Counted from the first letter of the stretch, positions 8,289 to 17,763 are shown. The stretch is 60,340 nucleotides of DNA from an uncultured Bacteroidales bacterium (GCA_937877455.1 CALFIU010000023.1:1-60340), one strand, 5' to 3'. Numbers and translations are program-made. Notes: generated from the letters alone by a model not told the origin.

Positions 8289-10859
8289 TTAATTACTAAA
8301 ACGACTTAAAACACAAGCAAGTTTTATAGGTTTATGTTCACGTAACAAAACATAAACAATATAAATACCTACAGGACATTTTTTTCCCGCATCGTCCAAA
8401 CCGTCCCAACAGAAAATTTCTCTACTATACAAATCATAAGACGACAAAATAGTACGTCTTTTTATACCGTATTTATCATAAATCTCAATTCTATCAATAA
8501 GAATTGGATAATTTTTAACTCCAACCGAAATTTTAAGATAACCATCAGAAGTTGATGGACAAAAAACCTCGTTTTCTACATAAATATCTACATTTTCTAA
8601 ATCAAAATACGGTTCCGAATTACCAAAAACACGCTGTCCTTCTACTAAATTGCCAAAATAATCCCTAAGATTTTTAACATCAAGCACATACCTACGCGAA
8701 GTATCTAATGATTCGGAAAATTGTAAAATTATACATGTTGAATCCTTTGGATAAATTCCTGAATACGATGGAGAAAAACTATCGTCAACAACAAAATTAT
8801 CAATATTAATTGCAGTAGAACTTTCAATTAAACCATCAAAATGTAGCAAAATGCAATAATCATCGAGAATCTCTACATCACGCAAAACTACAGCTTTGTT
8901 ATCAAAATACATAAAATCTTGATTTTCAGAAATATTACCACACAAATCCGAAGACTTCTTAATGTTAATATAATGTTCACCAACACTAAGTTTTTGGGGT
9001 AAAGTCAATATCATTAAATTACCTCCCCCATAATTAGCTAATAATGGTTGTAAATATCCATCAATGAGATAGTTAGAAACATTATTATTGAACACAGAAT
9101 CAATATTTTCATTAAACAAAAGATTTAGAATATCTGTTTTAATAACAATACATTCTGAAAGTTGAGGTGCAACATTATCAAAAACGTCTGATAAAACTGT
9201 ATTTATACTTCCGGGTGTTCCTCCATCGTCAGAATTAGTAACATGCCAATTTATTGATTGATTACAAATATTTTGTGGATTGATACGCTCCAAAGAATAA
9301 CCTCCCGAACTAAACGATTTATCGCCATACATTTGTAAAGAATAACTTAAAGAATCGACTACTTGACCAAATATATTTTTTAAAACAAGTTTTTTTCCTG
9401 CAACAGTAACTGATTTTTCGTTTAACCCACCAACTGAATTACCATAAATAGAAAATGCAGCAGAATCGGCAGAAATAATCAAAAAATTTTTTGAGGAAAT
9501 TGTACCAACCAATGATGTTATATTCTCGCCATCATTTGAAATCGTATAACCATCAAGCCGAAAATCTAATGGAGAAGTATTATACAACTCTATATATTTT
9601 TTTGCAGGGAGATTATTGGGGGCAGGATTAATATCCGCCATTATTTCATTAATTACTATTTGACCACGACTTGCAAAACAAAAACTTTGCGTAAAATTAT
9701 AAAAAGTAACACCGTCGGCATCTAAAAGCCCATCAACACGTAAAACCAATTCTTGCCCAAAATCTAAAGTATTTTCAAAAGTAAGATAACATACCGAATC
9801 TTCAACAATATTTTTTTGTGGTTTATTTTCGTTAATACTATAAATATTTATATCATAAATATTTTGAGGAACATCAGAAAAAACAAGTTTTAAAGTTGTT
9901 GAATTTATAAATTCAGAACTTTGCAAAGTAATTTTTTTTCTCGAAAAATTAATACATTCGTCAATCTCCATACCCAAACGATTGGATATTCCCGACAATA
10001 TCAAACTATATTCTTCACCTGCCACAAAAGGTTCTTCAAAAAACAATGTTAGTGTTTTTAAGTCTTCTTCAATAGAGATTTCCTTAGTATAAATATTTTC
10101 CAAAAGGCAAATACCAACATCTTGACAGCTTTGTTTGTCGATAATGTTATTAAAAAATACTTTAATAGAATTACACCCTTCAACTGAAAAATCTACAATT
10201 TTAAATCCATCAATATCCAAAGGATAGTTTTGATAAATTGAAAAACTTTTTAGTAAAAACTTAGATGGATATTTTTTTGAAAAACAATATTTTATAATAG
10301 TTTGTTTAACCAAAAAGTCGAAGTCAACATTTTCTGTATAACTTAGCAAATCTCTATCATCAAGCGATAATGTCCAAACTCCATCAAAAGAACGTGTTAT
10401 TCTAACATCATACTCAATATTTTTTTTGATACTATCAGTGCTTTGCGCCAAAACAGTAGTTTTTGAATCAGTAAATCTTAATAGCGATAAACAAGCCTTA
10501 TTATTACCCTTGCCAACGCCAAAACCAATTCCATTTGATAGAGAATCTCCACATATAACTATGTTGAAATAATTAGAAGATGTTGGTTTTTCTGCATTAA
10601 ATTCAAATTTAAAATTCCATGTTGTATTACTTTCTTTTAAACAAAAATCTGGCAATTGGAACAACGCTTCATCTGTACCCGCATCAACACCCAAATCCAA
10701 AAAGCCAAGGCTACTATCAACACTCCAATTGCCAGAAATATTTATAAAATCCTGATAATTTTCTGATAAAAAATTATTATTTACAATTTCAAAATCTTGA
10801 GCAATTGCAAAACTCCAAAGATTAAACCAAAGTAAAACTAAAATTTCAAAACGTTTCAT
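8289..10859 (-). CDS. Secreted lamin-tail-domain protein, probable T9SS cargo
   Basis: A protein of 856 residues from the ATG at 10859, which begins a clear signal peptide (MKRFEILVLLWFNLWSFAIA, cut before QDF) and lies 2 bp after the upstream stop; an upstream Met at 10877 is less likely. A lamin-tail domain lies in the middle (IVINEIMADINP, KYIELYNTSPLDFRLDGYTI, YSLERINPQ, DGGTPGSINTV). Repeated Ig-like modules surround it. The C-terminal 80 residues (IEIYDKYGIKRRT, WDGLDDAGKKCPVGIYIVYV) match the FlgD-like/gliding-associated C-terminal fold seen in proteins exported by type IX secretion. A surface structural or adhesive role is inferred. Confidence 0.85.
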   Translation of the reverse strand: MKRFEILVLLWFNLWSFAIAQDFEIVNNNFLSENYQDFINISGNWSVDSSLGFLDLGVDAGTDEALFQLPDFCLKESNTTWNFKFEFNAEKPTSSNYFNIVICGDSLSNGIGFGVGKGNNKACLSLLRFTDSKTTVLAQSTDSIKKNIEYDVRITRSFDGVWTLSLDDRDLLSYTENVDFDFLVKQTIIKYCFSKKYPSKFLLKSFSIYQNYPLDIDGFKIVDFSVEGCNSIKVFFNNIIDKQSCQDVGICLLENIYTKEISIEEDLKTLTLFFEEPFVAGEEYSLILSGISNRLGMEIDECINFSRKKITLQSSEFINSTTLKLVFSDVPQNIYDINIYSINENKPQKNIVEDSVCYLTFENTLDFGQELVLRVDGLLDADGVTFYNFTQSFCFASRGQIVINEIMADINPAPNNLPAKKYIELYNTSPLDFRLDGYTISNDGENITSLVGTISSKNFLIISADSAAFSIYGNSVGGLNEKSVTVAGKKLVLKNIFGQVVDSLSYSLQMYGDKSFSSGGYSLERINPQNICNQSINWHVTNSDDGGTPGSINTVLSDVFDNVAPQLSECIVIKTDILNLLFNENIDSVFNNNVSNYLIDGYLQPLLANYGGGNLMILTLPQKLSVGEHYINIKKSSDLCGNISENQDFMYFDNKAVVLRDVEILDDYCILLHFDGLIESSTAINIDNFVVDDSFSPSYSGIYPKDSTCIILQFSESLDTSRRYVLDVKNLRDYFGNLVEGQRVFGNSEPYFDLENVDIYVENEVFCPSTSDGYLKISVGVKNYPILIDRIEIYDKYGIKRRTILSSYDLYSREIFCWDGLDDAGKKCPVGIYIVYVLLREHKPIKLACVLSRFSN

Positions 10860-10861
10860 TT

Positions 10862-11878
10862 TCAACGTTGATGACAAAACAATTCAAGACTTGCCACAAC
10901 AACACCATGGTCGGTTTTTGCCTTGTCAACCTTGTCGTTAGTAAAAGTTTGGTCGAAAATATGATCGTTATAAACCGACACAAGCCCTACCCTACCAATG
11001 TTGCGAGGATTTTCTGTAACAAGTTCTTGACTAACCATTATATGATCAAGACTTTCGTACAAACCATTATGAATGTGTGTGTAATAAAAATCTTGATACG
11101 AACGTCGTGCCTGAATATCTTTAACATGATAAAGCAATACATTCCATATATCACGTTTAATATTGTCGGGTAATTTGTGTTGAGGAACTTCTCCAGAAAT
11201 AATTCTCGATGTTACTGCGTCTCCTGTGTCGTTAACATCACCCATAACTACAACAGGATATTTGTTGTTTTGCATTGCATTACACAAAATTGTTCTCAAC
11301 GCCACCGATTCTGCTGCTCTAACCATCAAACTACGAGCGTTGGCACGTGCAAGGTCGTAAGGATTATTTTCATCTTCGCCTTCATACAATTTTGGACGCT
11401 TAGATTTTAAATGCGCAACAAAAAATGTTATCAATCCAAAACCACTTACCCTTACATCAACACGTAAAACCGGACGAGTAAACTTATTGAATGGCAATAC
11501 AGTACGCTCATCTCCAAGCCTAATATCAATAATAGATTCGTCTGGAAATCGACTAAAAACTTTTACATTTTCTATTGGATATTTGCTCAACAAAGCCACA
11601 CGTGGTTGTTCTCCATTTTCGTTGGCCATTACAATATCGGCTTGTTTATATTTGTCGTTTTGACGAATTATACGTGCAAGTGCCTCTTTGTGAAACAACT
11701 CTTGAAAACCGATAATATCGGCATCCATTTGATTGAGCATAAAATTTGTCCATTGAGTTTTTGCCTCATATTCTGCATCTGTAAGCCTCAAAGAACCGTT
11801 ATAAACTGGCGTTTCGGGTAATAACAAATTATTGAGATTAAAAGTCCCTACTTTTATAGTTTTTATGTTTTGTGTCAT
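10862..11878 (-). CDS. Endonuclease/exonuclease/phosphatase family protein
   Basis: A 338-residue EEP-fold protein of the group that includes DNase I, exonuclease III and inositol phosphatases. Visible motifs are GTFNLNNLL, the catalytic Glu in IIGFQELFH, VVVMGDVNDTGD (Asp/Asn), LDHIMVS, and the terminal Asp-His in KTDHGVVVASLEL. There is no signal peptide, so it is probably cytoplasmic. Proteins of this sort occur widely in Bacteroidetes without a defined substrate. It lies 2 bp upstream of the lamin-tail gene and is likely co-transcribed with it. Confidence 0.88.
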   Translation of the reverse strand: MTQNIKTIKVGTFNLNNLLLPETPVYNGSLRLTDAEYEAKTQWTNFMLNQMDADIIGFQELFHKEALARIIRQNDKYKQADIVMANENGEQPRVALLSKYPIENVKVFSRFPDESIIDIRLGDERTVLPFNKFTRPVLRVDVRVSGFGLITFFVAHLKSKRPKLYEGEDENNPYDLARANARSLMVRAAESVALRTILCNAMQNNKYPVVVMGDVNDTGDAVTSRIISGEVPQHKLPDNIKRDIWNVLLYHVKDIQARRSYQDFYYTHIHNGLYESLDHIMVSQELVTENPRNIGRVGLVSVYNDHIFDQTFTNDKVDKAKTDHGVVVASLELFCHQR

Positions 11879-11956
11879 ATTCTATGCTTTTTATTGTGCT
11901 AAGATAAAATTATTTATTAAGCTCTAAAAAAAATATCAACTTCTTAACAAAAAAAA

Positions 11957-11994
11957 AATTGCGTTCAACCGTTTTTTTACAGTCAAACGCAATT
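11957..11994 (-). terminator. Terminator after secG
   Basis: A 9-bp stem (AATTGCGTT / AACGCAATT) with a 20-nt loop is followed on the minus strand by a long T-tract (the A-run at 11949-11958). It ends the sigma-54-activator/lptE/TPR/secG unit. A second small hairpin (ATTGGT-AAAA-ACCAAT, 11998-12013) lies just before it. Confidence 0.8.
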
Positions 11995-12038
11995 CAAATT
12001 GGTAAAAACCAATAATATACCTTAATTTTCAAAAAACA

Positions 12039-12377
12039 TTATTCGCCTGGTGCAGGAGCAACTGTAGGTGCAGCAGGAGCTTGCGGAATAACAGGCACGT
12101 TGGTAGGATTGGTAATACGTTCCTTAACTTCCGACTGTTTTGTATCAGTTACAGCATGACGATTTGTTACTGTAAGTATGATGCTACCAACAACAATAAA
12201 AATAACCAAATACCAAGTGGTGTTTTCAAGTTTGCTTTTTTGTTCAGCAACACCACCAAACTGGTTTCCGCCAGCAAAATTTGATGCAAGACCACCACCC
12301 TTTGAGTTTTGCACCAAAACAATCAAAATTAAAAGGATACTTGCTATAAGTATCAACACAGTAAGAATTGTGCTCAT
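12039..12377 (-). CDS. secG: Preprotein translocase subunit SecG
   Basis: A 112-residue auxiliary subunit of the SecYEG channel. Two membrane helices (about residues 3-22 and 53-73) flank the conserved loop VLVQNSKGGGLASNFAGGNQFGG. A Pro/Ala-rich tail follows the second helix, as in other Bacteroidetes SecG. It lies 17 bp after the TPR protein gene, a gene order common in Bacteroidales. Confidence 0.96.
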   Translation of the reverse strand: MSTILTVLILIASILLILIVLVQNSKGGGLASNFAGGNQFGGVAEQKSKLENTTWYLVIFIVVGSIILTVTNRHAVTDTKQSEVKERITNPTNVPVIPQAPAAPTVAPAPGE

Positions 12378-12394
12378 TTTCTGTTTTTGTTTTT

Positions 12395-14185
12395 TTATTT
12401 AGTGTTCAATTTATTAACTTCTTCTAATTTAGCCGCAAAGTAACTGCTTTTTTCGGGATATTTCAAAATTAATTTGTTATAAATGCTAATTGCTTTGTCA
12501 TAAAGTTTCTGCTGAGTATATAAATTTGCAAGTTTTTCTGAGAAAAGACTATCTGGTGCTACATTACTACCTTGCGACATATCCCCTTCTACAACAGGTT
12601 TGTTACGGTCTATATGTGGCGATTCTTTTATAAACTTGTCGATAAGGTCAGTATTTTTTTCTCCTTCATCAATGTTTTCAGAGTTTTCAACTGATATATT
12701 ATCGTTTTTTTCTGTTACATTAGACAATTCACTAACATTTTCAGTTTTATTTTCTGCTGCACCGACTTCTTCTTTGCGTTTGTTTTTATATTTATTAAGG
12801 CGTTCCATCAACAAATCGGCAGCAGATTTCTTTTCTTCAGTTTTATTTTCCTGTTTTTCAATAACTTCGGTAGGTTGTTGTTCAACGGTTGTAGTAGTAA
12901 CAGTTGTAACAGTAGTAGTTACGGTTGTGGTTGTTTCTGCATTTGACGTTGAAACATCTTGTTTATCTTCTGTTTTTTGTTCCTTTTGTTGCTCAACAAC
13001 ACTTTCAACAACTGCTGATGTCGCAATTGCGGCGGCTTTTTCGGCGGCTATTCTATCTGCTGCTGCTTTTTCAGCTGCAACTTTCTCTGCTGCTGCTTTT
13101 TCGGCAGCCTCTTTTGCTGCTGCAGCCTCTTTTTCTGCACGTTCTTTTGCAAGTTGAGATTCCAATTGAGCTTTAGCTGCCGCAAGTTTTGCCGCTTCTT
13201 CTGCTTTTTCGCGCTCGACCTCTGCCTTTTGTTTTTCTTCTTCCAATTGTTGTGCTTTTCTTTCGGCCTCTTCTTTTTGACGTGCAGCCTCTTTGCGTTC
13301 TTCCCTAAGTTTGGCTATTTTCTTAAAAATATCGTCTTCACCAGACGATTTTTTTTCTTCTGTTTCTGACTTTATTTCTTGAGTGTTATCAGCCTTTACA
13401 TCAACTTTTACTTTAGGTTTGTTTTCAGTCTTTACTTCAACTTTTGCTTCAGGTTTAGTCTCGGTCTTTACCTCAACTTTAGGCTCAACATTTTGTTCTG
13501 ATTTTGCTTCGGGTTTGTTTTCTGTTTTTGTTTCAACAGTTACAGTTTTGGTTTCAACAGTTGTAGTTGTAGTTTTAACTTCTTTGGTATCTTCGACTAC
13601 TTTTTTAGGCTCATTTTCAGTAACTTTTACTGTTTTACCAACGTTAATTTTAGTATTATTAGCAGCATTATCAGTTTTTACACGTGTATTTTCAACAGAA
13701 TTTTTGGCACTTTCTGCAACTTTTTCTACATTCTTGCGAGATTCATCAACATTTTTGATATTACCGTTTTCATCAACATTTGTGGCTACCATGTCGTAAT
13801 TTCTGTTATTGCTACCCTTGGCAAAAAAGTCATTTACAAGGGTGCGGTGAACCTGCTGACGTTCTTCTTCGGTTAGCGGTGTTGTACGTACCTCATCTTT
13901 TTGTGATTTTTCGGAATCTGATTTTTGCGAACTATTTTTTTCGCCATTCTGCTGTAGCAAAGCACTATATAGCGTGGCACGATCGGCTACGTAAAGTGTT
14001 TCTAATGGTAACTTTTCTTTAGTGAGCTTAGGATTTATGGCGTTGAGATTTTGCAAATATAATAAATGCGCCGTCTGGAAATATGGAAATTGTTTTATTA
14101 ATGTTTCTATTTCCACAACGCTACTGTCGTTAAGCTGTTTTCTGTCTTGCAGTAGTTTTATAAACTGTTTTGATGTCATTGCCAT
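12395..14185 (-). CDS. TPR protein with long TolA-like coiled-coil centre
   Basis: A 596-residue protein without signal peptide or membrane helix. Residues 1-80 form a helical domain seen in Bacteroidetes proteins encoded next to secG (KQFIKLLQDRKQLNDSS, FPYFQTAHLLYLQNLNAINP). The centre (about 90-480) is low complexity: Thr/Val/Lys/Glu repeats, then a strongly charged Ala/Glu/Lys coiled coil resembling TolA. The C-terminus has TPR helices (LFSEKLANLYTQQKLYDKAI, YNKLILKYP). The central repeats can vary in length between strains. A scaffold role is likely; its exact job is unknown. It is co-directional with lptE and secG. Confidence 0.8.
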   Translation of the reverse strand: MAMTSKQFIKLLQDRKQLNDSSVVEIETLIKQFPYFQTAHLLYLQNLNAINPKLTKEKLPLETLYVADRATLYSALLQQNGEKNSSQKSDSEKSQKDEVRTTPLTEEERQQVHRTLVNDFFAKGSNNRNYDMVATNVDENGNIKNVDESRKNVEKVAESAKNSVENTRVKTDNAANNTKINVGKTVKVTENEPKKVVEDTKEVKTTTTTVETKTVTVETKTENKPEAKSEQNVEPKVEVKTETKPEAKVEVKTENKPKVKVDVKADNTQEIKSETEEKKSSGEDDIFKKIAKLREERKEAARQKEEAERKAQQLEEEKQKAEVEREKAEEAAKLAAAKAQLESQLAKERAEKEAAAAKEAAEKAAAEKVAAEKAAADRIAAEKAAAIATSAVVESVVEQQKEQKTEDKQDVSTSNAETTTTVTTTVTTVTTTTVEQQPTEVIEKQENKTEEKKSAADLLMERLNKYKNKRKEEVGAAENKTENVSELSNVTEKNDNISVENSENIDEGEKNTDLIDKFIKESPHIDRNKPVVEGDMSQGSNVAPDSLFSEKLANLYTQQKLYDKAISIYNKLILKYPEKSSYFAAKLEEVNKLNTK

Positions 14186-14225
14186 AATACATTAATATTT
14201 TTTCTTGTATGGTTGATTAAAGTTT

Positions 14226-14735
14226 TTACCAATTTACCACCGAATCGTTGAAAATATCGTCTATCAATTGTTCGGTTATTTCTTCCACTAATGCCGACTC
14301 AACCGTTGCGAAAGACGACGAAACATCGTAGTCGGCATATCGCGAATAGGTTTTGTCAAAATCGTTTTCGGGAGCCGTACTATTGGTAAACGAAACCTTT
14401 AATTGTATCGTCAACCTATTGTAAGAGGCTGTTTCTCCCGATTTTATTCCCACAGCTGTTATAGTGTAGCCTGTTATTGTTCCTTCAAAATGCAAATCAC
14501 CATTGGTTTTTACCAATGTTAGTGGTGTTTGACTCATAAATCTATCCTTAAGATTTTCCGTTATCGTGTTGCTAAGTGTGGGATTCACATAAGTACTTCT
14601 ATTTTGGAAATATTCTATGGTAACAGTTTTTGCTGTACCATAACTTGCACCAGTAAACGAATAAATCCCGCAACTTGCAAAAAACAAGCAACTAATTAAG
14701 AATATCAATATGTGTGCCTTATTTTTTTTCATCAA
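14226..14735 (-). CDS. lptE: LptE family LPS-assembly lipoprotein
   Basis: A 169-residue lipoprotein: MMKKNKAHILIFLISCLFFASCG has a lipobox ending at Cys22. The mature part begins IYSFTGASYGTAKTVTIEYF and NRSTYVNPTLSNTITENLKD, the hallmark of the Bacteroidetes LptE family. LptE plugs the LptD barrel and helps place lipopolysaccharide in the outer membrane. Its start overlaps the stop of the sigma-54 activator by 4 bases (ATGA), so the two are translationally coupled. Confidence 0.92.
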   Translation of the reverse strand: MMKKNKAHILIFLISCLFFASCGIYSFTGASYGTAKTVTIEYFQNRSTYVNPTLSNTITENLKDRFMSQTPLTLVKTNGDLHFEGTITGYTITAVGIKSGETASYNRLTIQLKVSFTNSTAPENDFDKTYSRYADYDVSSSFATVESALVEEITEQLIDDIFNDSVVNW

Positions 14736-15970
14736 CTTATGTGGTACTCCTTTATTTTTCGATACAATGTCCTCTCCGAAATTCCAAGCTCTTCAGCAGC
14801 AGCTTTTCGCTTTCCATCGTGTTTTTCCAACGCTTTTTTTATAAGGTCATACTCAGAGGCAGCAATAAGCAAATTCTGATCTTGAACAGGTTCTGCCGCA
14901 ACCTCCATTTCTTGTGGATGTTGTATAATTTCTCCTGTATGTTGCGACGAAAAATCGTGATGTATGGTTTGCACTGGCATAGCATCGTAATTACTAATAT
15001 CAGATATGTGAGACTGGTTGTTGATAATAGTGGAATTTTTTGTTCCTAATATTTGTGCCATCTGCGATTTTAGCGTTGTAATATCATTTCGCATATCAAA
15101 AAGCACCTTATAGAGAATTTCTCTTTCTGATGCAAATGATTCATCACTATCATGTACTCCTATATGAACTAAAGCAGGCACACCTGAACTTACTTCAGGA
15201 AGATACTTTGCAACCATTGCTCCTGTTATCTCTCGCGATTGTTCTATTATCGAAATCTGCTCTGCCACGTTTTTAAGTTGCCTTACATTGCCAGGCCAAC
15301 GATAATTACGCACCATATTTTGTGCCTCCTCGTCAAGGCGAATTGTTGGCATAGAATAACGTTGAGCAAAATCAGAGGCAAACTTTCTAAATAACAATAA
15401 AATATCATTACCACGTTCTCGCAAAGCTGGTATGGTTATCTGCACAGTATTAAGCCTATAATAAAGATCTTCTCTAAAACGACCATCTTTAACTGCTTGA
15501 ATCATATTAACATTGGTGGCAGCAACTACCCTAACATCAGTTTTTTGTACCTTTGATGAACCAACTTTTATAAACTCTTTTGATTCAAGCACTCGCAATA
15601 ATCTTACTTGCGTTTTTAACGGCAATTCCGCAACTTCATCAAGAAAAATTGTCCCTTTGTCGGCCACTTCAAAATATCCTTTACGAGTGTCGTTGGCTCC
15701 TGTAAAAGAACCTTTTTCGTGTCCAAACAACTCAGAATCAATTGTTCCTTCTGGTATTGCACCGCAATTGACTGCAATATAAGTACCATGTTTTCGAGAA
15801 CTTAGGGCATGAATCACCTGGGGAATAAACTCCTTGCCTGCCCCACTTTCTCCTGTTACAAGCACAGAAATATCTGTTGGGGCAACCTGAGCAGCTATAT
15901 CAAGTGCACGATTAAGCTTTTCGTCGTTACCTATTATACCAAAACGTTGTTTTATGCCCTGCAAATCCAT
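14732..15970 (-). CDS. Sigma-54-dependent transcriptional activator (NtrC type, no receiver)
   Basis: A 412-residue AAA+ enhancer-binding protein. The Walker A motif is VTGESGAGKEFI, the sigma-54 contact loop is GSFTGA (GAFTGA consensus), Walker B is GTIFLDEVAELP, and the arginine-finger region is FREDLYYRLN. A Fis-type HTH ends the protein (DGKRKAAAEELGISERTLYR). The AAA+ domain starts almost at residue 10, so there is no receiver or sensory domain; activity must be set by expression level or partners. It is the first gene of the lptE-TPR-secG unit and has a strong housekeeping promoter, so it is not itself sigma-54 dependent. Its targets are unknown. Confidence 0.93.
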   Translation of the reverse strand: MDLQGIKQRFGIIGNDEKLNRALDIAAQVAPTDISVLVTGESGAGKEFIPQVIHALSSRKHGTYIAVNCGAIPEGTIDSELFGHEKGSFTGANDTRKGYFEVADKGTIFLDEVAELPLKTQVRLLRVLESKEFIKVGSSKVQKTDVRVVAATNVNMIQAVKDGRFREDLYYRLNTVQITIPALRERGNDILLLFRKFASDFAQRYSMPTIRLDEEAQNMVRNYRWPGNVRQLKNVAEQISIIEQSREITGAMVAKYLPEVSSGVPALVHIGVHDSDESFASEREILYKVLFDMRNDITTLKSQMAQILGTKNSTIINNQSHISDISNYDAMPVQTIHHDFSSQHTGEIIQHPQEMEVAAEPVQDQNLLIAASEYDLIKKALEKHDGKRKAAAEELGISERTLYRKIKEYHIS

Positions 15971-15996
15971 TTGCCAATCTACATATTTTCAGTTTA

Positions 15997-16026
15997 CAAA
16001 GGTATTTTTTTTTTATTTTTCGACAA
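15997..16026 (-). promoter_or_regulatory. Bacteroidetes promoter for the sigma-54 activator/lptE unit
   Basis: On the minus strand TTG (16026-16024) is followed after 19 bp by TACCTTTG (16004-15997), an exact fit to the Bacteroidetes primary-sigma consensus TTG-N19-TAnnTTTG. The ATG of the activator lies 27 bp downstream of the -7 box. Confidence 0.8.
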
Positions 16027-16078
16027 AATTTATTTTAAAGTTTTAAATCAAAAAATCTATACAATAATATTTTTTTTC

Positions 16079-16086
16079 TAATTTTG
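16079..16086 (+). promoter_or_regulatory. -7 box of the DUF4421 gene
   Basis: TAATTTTG fits the Bacteroidetes -7 consensus TAnnTTTG and lies 16 bp upstream of the DUF4421 start codon, implying a very short leader. No clear -33 TTG is seen at the expected distance. Confidence 0.55.
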
Positions 16087-16102
16087 CACCTGCAAAACAA
16101 AA

Positions 16103-17062
16103 ATGAATTTTTTTCTCAAATATACTATATTTTGTGTGGCAATGATGGTGTATATAAATATCTCATCTGCCCAAGATACCACATTTACAGAAAGTTATGG
16201 AAATTTTTTTTCGATAAAAACTTTTTTTTACAACGATAAATTTAGCCTTGTTGACAACGAAAGCGGCCTCAACTACATACCCGACAACCACTTGGGAATT
16301 GGAATTGGTCTTTGGTGCAAATACCTTCCATTTGATATTTTTTATCGCCACGAACTCAATAGTTTTGGTAGCAAAAAATTTCATAATACCAAAACAACAG
16401 ACCTTCAACTACGTAGTTACAATAATTTTTTTGCTGGCGATATATACATACAAAGATACACAGGTTTTGTAGCACTACAAGACGAAGACGCAATAAAAGC
16501 AAACCTTGATGAAGGAATTTATTTTCCAGACCTTACAATATCGCATATAGGTGCTGTAGGACAATACATTTTTAATGGTAACGAATTTTCTTACAAAGCT
16601 GGCTTTACTCAAAACGAAAAACAAAACATTTCGGCTGGTAGTTTCCTACTCGGTGCAGCCATTTATCACCTAAAAATCGAATCGGACAAACCTGTATTTA
16701 AAGATACCGTTGCCACTCTAAAAGGGTTTAATCTCGGTCCAAATATAGGCTACGGTTACAATTTTGTGTTAGGCAATCACTTTTTAATACATGCAAATGG
16801 TGTTTTTGGCATTAATTGTAGCAACTACAAATTATCAAAACTATTTAGCGAATCAACAGACTTTGCACCAGTATTTCACTTTAAAGGCACAATTTGGTAT
16901 CAAAAACCAAATTGGTCGGTAGGGATTGTTGCCACATGGAATAGTATAATGGAAACGTTTAACAACAACTACAACCTATATCTCAACACTGGACGAACTC
17001 AAATAATGTATATACGAAGATTTGTATTCGACACAAAAAAAAGCCAAACTAACGAAATGTAG
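16103..17062 (+). CDS. DUF4421 family outer-membrane-type protein
   Basis: A 319-residue protein with a signal peptide (MNFFLKYTIFCVAMMVYINISSA, cut before QDT). The rest alternates polar and aromatic residues as in a beta-barrel, and carries the family stretches LGIGIGLWCKYLPFDIFYRH and GDIYIQRYTGF. DUF4421 is found mainly in Bacteroidetes and is predicted to lie in the outer membrane; the ligand is not known. It is transcribed alone, divergent from the sigma-54 activator. Confidence 0.88.
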   Translation: MNFFLKYTIFCVAMMVYINISSAQDTTFTESYGNFFSIKTFFYNDKFSLVDNESGLNYIPDNHLGIGIGLWCKYLPFDIFYRHELNSFGSKKFHNTKTTDLQLRSYNNFFAGDIYIQRYTGFVALQDEDAIKANLDEGIYFPDLTISHIGAVGQYIFNGNEFSYKAGFTQNEKQNISAGSFLLGAAIYHLKIESDKPVFKDTVATLKGFNLGPNIGYGYNFVLGNHFLIHANGVFGINCSNYKLSKLFSESTDFAPVFHFKGTIWYQKPNWSVGIVATWNSIMETFNNNYNLYLNTGRTQIMYIRRFVFDTKKSQTNEM

Positions 17063-17132
17063 TACTCTACTAAAAAATATAACACAACATAACTTTTTTT
17101 CACAACATAACTATTTTTCACACTTAAAAATA

Positions 17133-17161
17133 TTGCAACGGTAAAAAAAAGTGTATATTTG
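17133..17161 (+). promoter_or_regulatory. Promoter of the DUF5606 gene
   Basis: TTG (17133-17135) and TATATTTG (17154-17161) are separated by 18 bp and match the Bacteroidetes promoter consensus closely. The ATG lies 42 bp downstream of the -7 box. Confidence 0.75.
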
Positions 17162-17203
17162 CAGCGGAAACCATTTTCCTGAATAAACAAAAAAAAATTT
17201 AAA

Positions 17204-17704
17204 ATGAATTTATTTGGAATATTAGCAATTACTGGCATGCCAGGGCTTTACAAACACATAAAACAAGCCAACAACGGCCTTATAATAGAAAATATAGCCG
17301 ATGGTAAACGCACACAAGTATTTGCATCGGCAAGAATCAGTGCACTCGAAGATATATCAATGTACACTGACGATGGAGATACAAGGCTATCTGACATTTA
17401 TCGCAGCCTTTATAAAGAACTACAAGGTAAACCAACACCTTTTAACCCCAAAAAAGCATCTGCCGAAGAGTTAAAAGAACTTTTTGCAAAAGTACTTCCT
17501 AATTATGACCAAGATCGCGTATATGTATCCAACATTAAAACATGCTTTGCTTGGTACAACATTTTGGTAGAAAAAGGCTACATAGACGACAAAGAAGATT
17601 CTCCAGAATCAGTAGCAAACGACGACAACAAAAATCCAGAAGATAAGCCAGCAGAAGAAACTCCAAAACGCACTCGCACTCGCAAAAAGAAAACTGAAGA
17701 ATAA
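17204..17704 (+). CDS. DUF5606 family protein
   Basis: A 166-residue cytosolic protein. The N-terminal 70 residues match DUF5606 (LFGILAITGMPGLYKHIKQ, FASARISALEDISMYTDDGD), a domain of unknown function conserved across Bacteroidetes. The C-terminus is a charged low-complexity tail that switches from acidic (EDSPESVANDDNKNPEDKP) to basic (KRTRTRKKK) and could touch nucleic acid. It has its own promoter and terminator, so it is transcribed alone. Confidence 0.88.
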   Translation: MNLFGILAITGMPGLYKHIKQANNGLIIENIADGKRTQVFASARISALEDISMYTDDGDTRLSDIYRSLYKELQGKPTPFNPKKASAEELKELFAKVLPNYDQDRVYVSNIKTCFAWYNILVEKGYIDDKEDSPESVANDDNKNPEDKPAEETPKRTRTRKKKTEE

Positions 17705-17716
17705 TTACAAAAAAAC

Positions 17717-17763
17717 AAAATCCCCGAACATAAATCTTTACAATTATTGTTCGGGGATTTTTG
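17717..17763. terminator. Bidirectional terminator, DUF5606 / ddl
   Basis: A perfect 14-bp stem (AAAATCCCCGAACA / TGTTCGGGGATTTT) with a 17-nt loop and T-runs on both strands lies between the convergent DUF5606 and ddl genes. Confidence 0.93.

Noticed and set aside
12600..13799. Plus-strand frames rich in Ser, Phe and Val
   Set aside because: They are antisense to the repetitive coiled-coil and Thr/Val regions of the TPR protein gene.
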